A stretch of DNA of 64,000 nucleotides, taken from Exiguobacterium sp. Leaf196 (GTDB lineage: Bacteria; Bacillota; Bacilli; Exiguobacteriales; Exiguobacteriaceae). The stretch is taken from contig NZ_LMPV01000001.1 of assembly GCF_001423965.1 (NCBI RefSeq), forward strand, positions 199,908 through 263,907. The letters are read 5' to 3'. The notes under the pieces were generated by a model that was not told where the DNA came from, did not search any database, and worked only from the letters and a program-made list of their open reading frames with translations. Below, piece after piece: positions 57,996 to 64,000 of the stretch (positions are counted from its first letter, which is position 1; each line of letters begins with the position of its first letter). The position numbers and the translations under genes were made by a program.

Positions 57996-58140
57996 AGTTG
58001 TAGATTCTCCCTTTGTGAAAAAGAATGATTAGTTAGAGTGTACCATTGATTGAAGCTGAATGAAAATAGAGGAGTCTGTTTCAGCCACAGAACATGCTAT
58101 ACTAATGAAGTTGTCAATTATTCAAAAGGGAGGCGAAGGG

Positions 58141-59904
58141 ATGGAGTCAAAGAAAATGATGCGGTCGTATTTTTTCCAAATCACCGCCGTCTTATTCATC
58201 CTGATTTGTCTTGTCATTTCAGCGCTTGCCTTCACTGCAGACCGGGTCACGATTTCCCGAGTCGAACAACAAACAGAGAAACAGAGTGAAAAAAGTGTTG
58301 AAGTCTCTGGGAATGCGATTCGCGACAATGTCGGGAATTTGCATGAAGAGATCATGAGCTTGCAGTTGAATGTCAAAAACCCTAAAAAGTTGAATCGGAA
58401 AATTGAGGAGTCTAAATTGTTAGACATTGATACAGGGTTTAAAAGTCTCTTTTATTTTGACCGAAAGACGAAACAAATCACCTGGTTCTCAAGCGATGAT
58501 CGTCGAGTGGAGAATAGTACCATCCTAAAAGACGATGATTTTGTGCAAACGTTGACGAGTACGGATTTTCATATGAGCAAGCTATATACGATGGAGTCAG
58601 ATGCTATCACGTACATGTTCGTCCCGATTCGAGACGGCAATGAGCGTGTCGGAGTCTTTGGTGGTGGATTAAGCGTCATGAATTCGATTGTTTTTCGAAA
58701 TTCACTTGAATCGTTCGACGATCAGACCATTGCTTACCTCTTCAATAGTAAAAAACAATTGTTAGCCACATCCAGTAATCTCGTGACAGATGAAGAGCGC
58801 GTATTATCGAGAAGTGTGGTTGACCGTGCTTTTAAATCGCTAGAACCTTCCGAGATTTTTAGTACGAATCAAGATATGTATTACTTTGCGAAAGATTTGA
58901 AAGTGACGGATTGGAAAATACTCGTTCGAACGCCGCGAAATGTTTTTTATGAACCGGTCTATACGACACGACAACAATATTTGATCATCGCGGCTTTAAC
59001 GCTTGTCCTCAGTCTAATTGTCGGCTATTTGATGTCGAAGCAGTTGACCGCGCCGATGCTTGAACTTGTAAATAAGATCGAGAAAAGCACCTCACCCAAA
59101 CCGATCGTTCTTGAGCGAGCGGGATCTAATGAGGTCAAGACACTCGTTGCCGCCTATAACGAGTATGCACAACGGATGGAAAATGCGCGTCTTGAGCAAT
59201 TGAGTCAGCAACAAACGATGTTACATCAAGAAAAATTAGCATCGCTCGGTCAATTAGCAGCAGGAATCGCACACGAAATCCGTAATCCATTGACGCCTGT
59301 TAAGATGACCTTACAGTTGTTAGCGACGGAAAAAGATCGTAATGCAGAAATGCTCGTTCTTGCTTTATCAGAACTCGATCGGGCGAATGGTATGATTCAA
59401 ACGATGCTCGATCTGTCAAAAGGTGAGAACAATGCGCTTCAAAAAACAACGATTGATATGAATGATTTAATGAAGAAATTGACATATATCCTCGAAGCTG
59501 AAGCGCATCATTACGAGGCGGACTGCAAGATTTATACACCATCCTTTATGCCGAAGATTTATGCGTCAGAAGAGGGGATCTTACAAATTTTAGCAAACTG
59601 TGTCCGAAATGCCCTACAAGCTGTTGCGTTTAAAGGACCGGACGGCATATGTCATCTGCATGTCCATGTCTATCCAGAAGAGGTCGTATTCATTGTTCAG
59701 GATAACGGAATCGGTATGGACGGAGATCAAATCGAACATGTCGGTCAAGCATTCAAAACATCGAAAGTCGACGGAAATGGACTTGGGATCTTCATGTCGA
59801 AACAAATCGTCCGTGATCATAAAGGGAAAATGATCTTTGATAGTAAGCCGGGCGTCGGTACGACGATTCAAGTTCACTTGCCACGAAAGGAGCAAATGGA
59901 ATGA
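58141..59904 (+). CDS. Orphan sensor histidine kinase (Cache-type)
   Basis: A 587-residue membrane kinase. TM1 (about 12-32), a large extracellular domain resembling dCache (about 35-275), TM2 (about 282-304), a HAMP-like segment, then HisKA with GIAHEIRNPLTPVKMTLQLL and a catalytic domain: N box ILANCVRNALQAV, G1 DNGIGM, F box FKTSK and G2 GNGLGIFMSK. The ATG at 58141 has GGGAGGCGAAGGG upstream; earlier starts lack this. No response regulator gene is adjacent. It overlaps the next gene, a membrane-anchored sugar-binding-type protein, by 4 bases. The regulator it phosphorylates is unknown. Confidence 0.9.
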   Translation: MESKKMMRSYFFQITAVLFILICLVISALAFTADRVTISRVEQQTEKQSEKSVEVSGNAIRDNVGNLHEEIMSLQLNVKNPKKLNRKIEESKLLDIDTGFKSLFYFDRKTKQITWFSSDDRRVENSTILKDDDFVQTLTSTDFHMSKLYTMESDAITYMFVPIRDGNERVGVFGGGLSVMNSIVFRNSLESFDDQTIAYLFNSKKQLLATSSNLVTDEERVLSRSVVDRAFKSLEPSEIFSTNQDMYYFAKDLKVTDWKILVRTPRNVFYEPVYTTRQQYLIIAALTLVLSLIVGYLMSKQLTAPMLELVNKIEKSTSPKPIVLERAGSNEVKTLVAAYNEYAQRMENARLEQLSQQQTMLHQEKLASLGQLAAGIAHEIRNPLTPVKMTLQLLATEKDRNAEMLVLALSELDRANGMIQTMLDLSKGENNALQKTTIDMNDLMKKLTYILEAEAHHYEADCKIYTPSFMPKIYASEEGILQILANCVRNALQAVAFKGPDGICHLHVHVYPEEVVFIVQDNGIGMDGDQIEHVGQAFKTSKVDGNGLGIFMSKQIVRDHKGKMIFDSKPGVGTTIQVHLPRKEQME

Positions 59905-60854
59905 AATTCAATAAGGCCTGGTTATTCGTCCTGATTGTCTGGATTTCATCCGTTCTGTTCATTTCCAACTTGTTCGTCAATCCAGATCCTAGTCCACGAC
60001 GTCATCTCGTTGGATTTACGATCGTTAATGATAAGCATGAGTTCGCACAACGGCTCGTAGATGCGTTTAAAACGCAGGCAAAAATCAATAAATACGAAGC
60101 GGTCGTCACGACTTCCCATAACTCACGCATCAATGAACGGGAGCAGATTCAAGAGTTCATTCGGATGAAAGTCGATGCGATCTTCGTGACGACACTAGAT
60201 GACGTCTATATCGCTAATACATTAGAAGAAGCGGCTCGTGCCGGGATTCCGGTTTTTGCCATCGATCGATTGATTCGTTCCGATGCAGTCGTCAGTTCAA
60301 TCACTTCAAATAATCAATTGATTGGGGAACAACTTGCATCATTCATTAAACACGAACGTATCAAGCAGACGGGACGAGCTACCGCCAATATCATTGAAGT
60401 CGCAGGGACAGCAAACGTCAATACAACGAATGAACGACACCGAGGATTTTTGACTGGTCTTGAGCGTGAGCCGGAACTTCAGATTGTCGAATCCGTGAAT
60501 GGGGATTACGACCCCATCACTTCAGAAAAGGTTATGACGCAGGTGATTGAGTCAGGAATTCCGTTTGATGCCGTCTATTGTCATAATGACGATATCGCGC
60601 TTGGTGTCCTCGAAGCATTGAAAAAAGCAGGCATCAAAGGAAAAATAATTGTCGGCATAGACGGGAATCGTGCTATATTAGAAGCTGTTGACATGAAATC
60701 GATGGATGCGACGGTCGTCCAGAGTGCTGATGAGATGATGAAAGTCGCCTTCAGTGCATTGAAGCTTCATACGAAAAACAAAAAGATTCCAAATCGTTTT
60801 TATACGTACTCCTATCTGTATGACGGTAGTAGACCCATAACCATGTTGAACTAA
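59901..60854 (+). CDS. Membrane-anchored periplasmic-binding protein (RbsB-like)
   Basis: A 317-residue protein with an N-terminal membrane helix (about 6-26, no lipobox) and a type I sugar-binding-protein fold (peripla_BP_4): VGFTIVNDKHEFAQRLVDAFKTQA, VDAIFVTTLDD, AGIPVFAIDRLI, NTTNERHRGFLTGLERE and DAVYCHNDDIALGVLEALKKAG. No transport genes are adjacent. Its 4-base overlap with the sensor kinase gene suggests that it detects a sugar or related ligand and passes the state to the kinase, as known for LytS-like and Bacillus three-component systems. The ligand is unknown. Confidence 0.88.
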   Translation: MKFNKAWLFVLIVWISSVLFISNLFVNPDPSPRRHLVGFTIVNDKHEFAQRLVDAFKTQAKINKYEAVVTTSHNSRINEREQIQEFIRMKVDAIFVTTLDDVYIANTLEEAARAGIPVFAIDRLIRSDAVVSSITSNNQLIGEQLASFIKHERIKQTGRATANIIEVAGTANVNTTNERHRGFLTGLEREPELQIVESVNGDYDPITSEKVMTQVIESGIPFDAVYCHNDDIALGVLEALKKAGIKGKIIVGIDGNRAILEAVDMKSMDATVVQSADEMMKVAFSALKLHTKNKKIPNRFYTYSYLYDGSRPITMLN

Positions 60855-60901
60855 TCGAGAGGCAGATGCCTCAGCAAATAAGGAAAGGACGGTGTCAATT
60901 C

Positions 60902-62254
60902 ATGAATGGATTCAGCCATTATCAATTACACCCGTTCGTCATCGAAGCACTCGATGACGCCCGCATCACAAAACCGACCGACATTCAGTCGCGGATCATC
61001 CCAGCTGCAGTAAAGGGGCGCGATATCATCGGTCAATCACAAACAGGAACAGGAAAAACGTTATCGTTCCTTCTTCCAATCGTTCAAAACGTCGATCCGA
61101 AGCTTCAAGAATTACAGGCGATCATCGTTGCTCCGACGCGTGAACTTGCTTGGCAAATCCATGAAGAACTAAAATCGTTACTCGTGAAAGAACCTGACTT
61201 CATCAAAACGAGTCTCATTACAGGTGGGATGGATCGCGAACGTCAAATTGGTCGTGTTAAAGTCTCGCCACAAATCGTCATCGGAACACCGGGACGTATT
61301 TTAGATTTATTCAAGGAACAAGCATTGAAGCCGCATTTCGTGAAGCACTACGTCATCGATGAAGCGGATCAAATGCTCGATATGGGGTTCTTGCCAGAAG
61401 TTGACCGGATTGCTCAAGCTCTTCCAGAACAGCTTCAGATGATGGTCTTCTCAGCAACGATTCCTGAGAAATTGCAACCGTTTTTGAAAAAATACATGAA
61501 CAACCCGCGTTACGCCCATGTGGATCCGAAACAGCAGACAGCGAAGAAAATCGTTCACCATACGATTCCAGTCAAGCACCGTGAGCGCTCAGAGTTGACG
61601 CTAAAAGTCGCGAAAGCGTTGAACCCTTATATCTGTCTGATCTTTACGAACACAAAAGCAGAAGCAATCGAAGTCGAAGCTTTGTTCCTAGAAGCAGGAC
61701 TTAATGTTGGTTCTCTTCACGGTGATCTCCCGGCTCGTCGCCGGAAACAAGCGATCAAGGAAATCAACGATGCGAAGTACCAGTATGTCATCGTGACGGA
61801 TCTTGCTGCACGTGGAATCGATATTTCAGGTGTCTCACACGTCATCAACCACGGTATTCCGAAAGACTTGGACTTCTACGTTCACCGTGTTGGTCGGACA
61901 GGTCGTGTCGATCAAGATGGATTGGCGTACACGCTGTTTGAAGATCACGAGAACGGTATGATCAATCGCTTAGAGGACCGTGGCATTCAATTTACGAACG
62001 TCGATGTCAAAGGCAGTCAAATCGTCGAAGTCAAAGAACGTCGCCGTGCGAAGCCGCACATGAAGACTGCCGTCTCGAAGACAGCGCATAGTCGCCTTTC
62101 GGGTGAAGCAGCAAAAGCGAAAAAACGTGTTAAACCAGGTTATAAGAAGAAACATCAATATAAGCTGAAAGAAACAGCAAAACGTGAACGCATCAAAGAA
62201 CAACGTGGTGTCGGTCGCGCGCAACGTAAAGAAAACGCCCGCAAATCAAAATAA
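60902..62254 (+). CDS. cshB: DEAD-box RNA helicase CshB
   Basis: CshB is a cold-shock DEAD-box helicase. The 450-residue protein shows motif I QTGTGKTL, Ia APTRELAW, II VIDEADQML, III SATIP and VI HRVGRTGRVD, and ends with a long Lys/Arg-rich tail (from about residue 390) that binds RNA. I choose the ATG at 60902 (MNGFSHYQLHP), 7 bases after GGAAAGGACGGTG; an in-frame start 36 bases upstream lacks this. It is the Bacillus yqfR equivalent and precedes nfo as there, but is separated from ispH by the inserted kinase pair. Confidence 0.95.
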   Translation: MNGFSHYQLHPFVIEALDDARITKPTDIQSRIIPAAVKGRDIIGQSQTGTGKTLSFLLPIVQNVDPKLQELQAIIVAPTRELAWQIHEELKSLLVKEPDFIKTSLITGGMDRERQIGRVKVSPQIVIGTPGRILDLFKEQALKPHFVKHYVIDEADQMLDMGFLPEVDRIAQALPEQLQMMVFSATIPEKLQPFLKKYMNNPRYAHVDPKQQTAKKIVHHTIPVKHRERSELTLKVAKALNPYICLIFTNTKAEAIEVEALFLEAGLNVGSLHGDLPARRRKQAIKEINDAKYQYVIVTDLAARGIDISGVSHVINHGIPKDLDFYVHRVGRTGRVDQDGLAYTLFEDHENGMINRLEDRGIQFTNVDVKGSQIVEVKERRRAKPHMKTAVSKTAHSRLSGEAAKAKKRVKPGYKKKHQYKLKETAKRERIKEQRGVGRAQRKENARKSK

Positions 62255-62264
62255 CTCCATTGAT

Positions 62265-62300
62265 GACACCCGTGAAATGAAAAAACATTTTTCGGGTGTC
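62265..62300 (+). terminator. Terminator after cshB
   Basis: GACACCCG pairs with CGGGTGTC, with an inner ATG/CAT pair, followed by a T-rich TTGTCGTTTT. Confidence 0.7.
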
Positions 62301-62352
62301 TTGTCGTTTTCAAGATTTGGTACACTGTAAAAAGAGAAAGGTGGAAAACAAC

Positions 62353-63255
62353 ATGAAAATAGGTTCACACGTCTCCGTTTCGGGGAAAAAAATGCTGTTA
62401 GGTGCCAGTGAGGAAGCAGCGTCTTATGGTGCAACGACGATGATGGTCTATACAGGAGCACCTCAAAATACACGCCGTAAGCCGATGGAAGAGTTACGAA
62501 TTCCGGAAGCGTTGCAACATATGAGTGCGAATGGAATTGAAGAAATCGTCGTACACGCACCGTATATCATCAACCTGGGGAATACGACAAAACCCGAGAC
62601 ATTCGAACTCGCGGTTTCGTTTTTAGGAGCTGAGATCAAACGAGCAGAAGCTCTAGAGAAAGCACGACACATCGTATTGCATCCAGGTGCGCATGTAGGT
62701 GCTGGGGAAGAGGTTGGAATCAAACGGATCGTTGAAGGACTCAATGAAGTATTGACAGGCGAAGAACAGGTGAAGATAGCGCTTGAGACGATGGCTGGAA
62801 AAGGATCGGAAATCGGAAAAACCTTCGAGGAACTTGCTCAGATCATTGAAGGCGTCACACATCATGATCGTCTGTCCGTCTGTCTTGATACATGCCACGT
62901 GCATGATGCGGGATACGATATCGTGCACGACCTAGATGGTGTTCTCGAACAATTCGACCGAATCGTCGGACTGGATCGTCTTGGTGTCATCCATGTGAAT
63001 GACTCGAAAAATGTCCGCGGTGCGCGGAAAGACCGTCACGAAAATATTGGTTTTGGTGAGATTGGATTTGATGCCTTACACCGTGTCGTGCATCATCCTG
63101 CCCTGGCTCATTTACCCAAAATTCTAGAGACACCTTACATTGGTCTCGATCCAAAGAAAAAAGTAGCACCGTATAAACAAGAAATCGATATGTTACGTTC
63201 GGGTGCATTTGATGCAGACTGGCGTCTACCGATTCTAGGAGCACCGGTCGAATAA
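62353..63255 (+). CDS. nfo: Endonuclease IV
   Basis: Nfo cuts DNA at abasic sites in base excision repair. The 300-residue protein is an AP endonuclease 2 TIM barrel with the metal-binding motifs visible: [77 protein letters not shown] and LETPYI. The ATG at 62353 has GAAAGGTGG upstream; an earlier in-frame start would overlap the terminator of cshB. Bacillus yqfS. Confidence 0.96.
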   Translation: MKIGSHVSVSGKKMLLGASEEAASYGATTMMVYTGAPQNTRRKPMEELRIPEALQHMSANGIEEIVVHAPYIINLGNTTKPETFELAVSFLGAEIKRAEALEKARHIVLHPGAHVGAGEEVGIKRIVEGLNEVLTGEEQVKIALETMAGKGSEIGKTFEELAQIIEGVTHHDRLSVCLDTCHVHDAGYDIVHDLDGVLEQFDRIVGLDRLGVIHVNDSKNVRGARKDRHENIGFGEIGFDALHRVVHHPALAHLPKILETPYIGLDPKKKVAPYKQEIDMLRSGAFDADWRLPILGAPVE

Positions 63256-63275
63256 CTCATAAAGGGGTGTCAGTG

Positions 63276-63893
63276 ATGTGTCATATACTCGTCGTCGATG
63301 AGACTAATTTTGCGATACGACAAGCTGTTGTCCACTATTATGAAACAAAGGAACCGTTTTATTTGCCGGCAGATCTGGCAGAGGGAGAAGAAGTATTTCT
63401 TGCGACGTCTGATGGAATCATTGCGTATGCAGAAGTCTTGTTCACGGAGTATACGACACGTCCAGAGGATCCGTTTTGGTTGACCGTTGCTGACGATTCG
63501 GAAGGATCTTATGTATGTCTTGATCTCATCAGTGTGGATTTACGACATCCGTTACTTGGACGACCACTCGATCAACTTAGTCTTAAAACCGGACCAGTCG
63601 AAAGCGCGTTTCGCACACGTCTGCTTGATTCATGGCAGTATGGGTATTTCGAAACCGATGTGCTGACACTCGAACAATCTAAACAACGTCGAATCGAGCG
63701 CTTCAAGGAGCGAAATCATCTAGAACAAATTGCGCGTCAATGTGTTCATTGTGAGGAGTCTAGGCAGTCGTTACTCGAATGGCATTTGACATCAGAAGGA
63801 TACCAGACGGTGTGTCCGACATGTCACCGGTGGTTACATCAACGGATGTTGCATGCTATGGATACGGCGGCGGCGACGGAAGAGAGTGAGTAA
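63276..63893 (+). CDS. Protein with a C-terminal HNH-like Cys/His motif
   Basis: A 205-residue protein. The N-terminal part (about 1-120, MCHILVVDETNFAIRQAVVHYYETKEPF) has no clear family that I recognise. The C-terminus carries a probable zinc site: Cys156 and Cys159, His170 in LLEWH, then Cys180, Cys183, His184 and His188 (CPTCHRWLH). The order CxxC, His, CxxCH...H resembles HNH/McrA-type nucleases, but the usual central Asn is not evident. GGGGTG lies 6 bases before the ATG at 63276; a GTG at 63267 lies within the site. Nuclease activity is possible but unproven. Downstream of nfo by 20 bases. Confidence 0.72.
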   Translation: MCHILVVDETNFAIRQAVVHYYETKEPFYLPADLAEGEEVFLATSDGIIAYAEVLFTEYTTRPEDPFWLTVADDSEGSYVCLDLISVDLRHPLLGRPLDQLSLKTGPVESAFRTRLLDSWQYGYFETDVLTLEQSKQRRIERFKERNHLEQIARQCVHCEESRQSLLEWHLTSEGYQTVCPTCHRWLHQRMLHAMDTAAATEESE

Positions 63894-63967
63894 AAGCTTT
63901 TTCTATTCAAGCAGAGCTCGTATGACTGATCATCCAATCATTAAAACCTTAAAAGAATCAAAAAAAC

Positions 63968-64000
63968 AGTTCTCTATCTGCGCTGGCAGTAAAGAGAACT
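63968..64000 (+). terminator. Probable terminator stem at the window end
   Basis: AGTTCTCT pairs with AGAGAACT, with an inner CTGC/GCAG stem. The expected T run would lie beyond the window. Confidence 0.6.

Overview
The window looks like a chromosome segment of a low-to-moderate GC Gram-positive of the order Bacillales, most likely Exiguobacterium. Protein sequences and gene order follow Bacillus subtilis closely (dnaK-dnaJ-prmA-rsmE-mtaB, then rpsU-yqeY-floA-phoH-pgpH-ybeY-dgkA-cdd-era-recO-glyQS-ccpN-ppsR-dnaG-sigA-cccA-trmK-yqfO-ispH-cshB-nfo). The sporulation genes yqfC and yqfD, which lie in this block in Bacillus, are absent, which fits a non-sporing relative. The genus is inferred from protein style and gene order, not from a database search.

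Layout: (1) 1-4969, the end of the heat-shock operon (dnaK fragment, dnaJ) with the methyltransferases prmA and rsmE and the tRNA methylthiotransferase mtaB. (2) 4970-37791, about 33 kb of accessory genes placed exactly between mtaB and rpsU, which are close neighbours in Bacillus. It holds a tiny membrane protein, rluF, two tandem RarD-type transporters, deoC, a BMP lipoprotein paired with a chemoreceptor, a secreted M23 peptidase, a dehydrogenase, small membrane proteins, a lone PTS IIC-like permease, an oxidoreductase, a tiny acidic repeat protein, a large surface-glycopolymer cluster (18660-33067), a secreted pullulanase and a dicarboxylate/amino-acid symporter. (3) 37792-57995, the conserved housekeeping block: ribosome maturation, c-di-AMP turnover, lipid recycling, glycyl-tRNA synthetase under a T-box, primase, the main sigma factor, cytochrome c and IspH. 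(4) 58141-60854, an inserted sensor kinase plus membrane-anchored sugar-binding-type protein with no response regulator. (5) 60902-63893, cshB, nfo and a protein with an HNH-like cysteine/histidine tail.

The glycopolymer cluster reads as one pathway. WecB and WecC make UDP-ManNAcA, three glycosyltransferase genes (one a two-domain fusion) build a chain, a TagGH-like ABC exporter moves it out, an MBOAT protein plus a DHHW protein probably O-acylate it, and an LCP enzyme would attach it to the wall. This suggests a teichuronic-acid-like wall polymer. The methyltransferase with a long coiled coil resembles, in architecture only, the chain-terminating ruler enzymes of ABC-exported O antigens. Regulatory sites visible in the sequence include a glycine T-box, two perfect CcpA (cre) boxes, two SigB-like promoters, a textbook SigA promoter before rpsU, and a sequence element shared by the two transcription units of the glycopolymer cluster.
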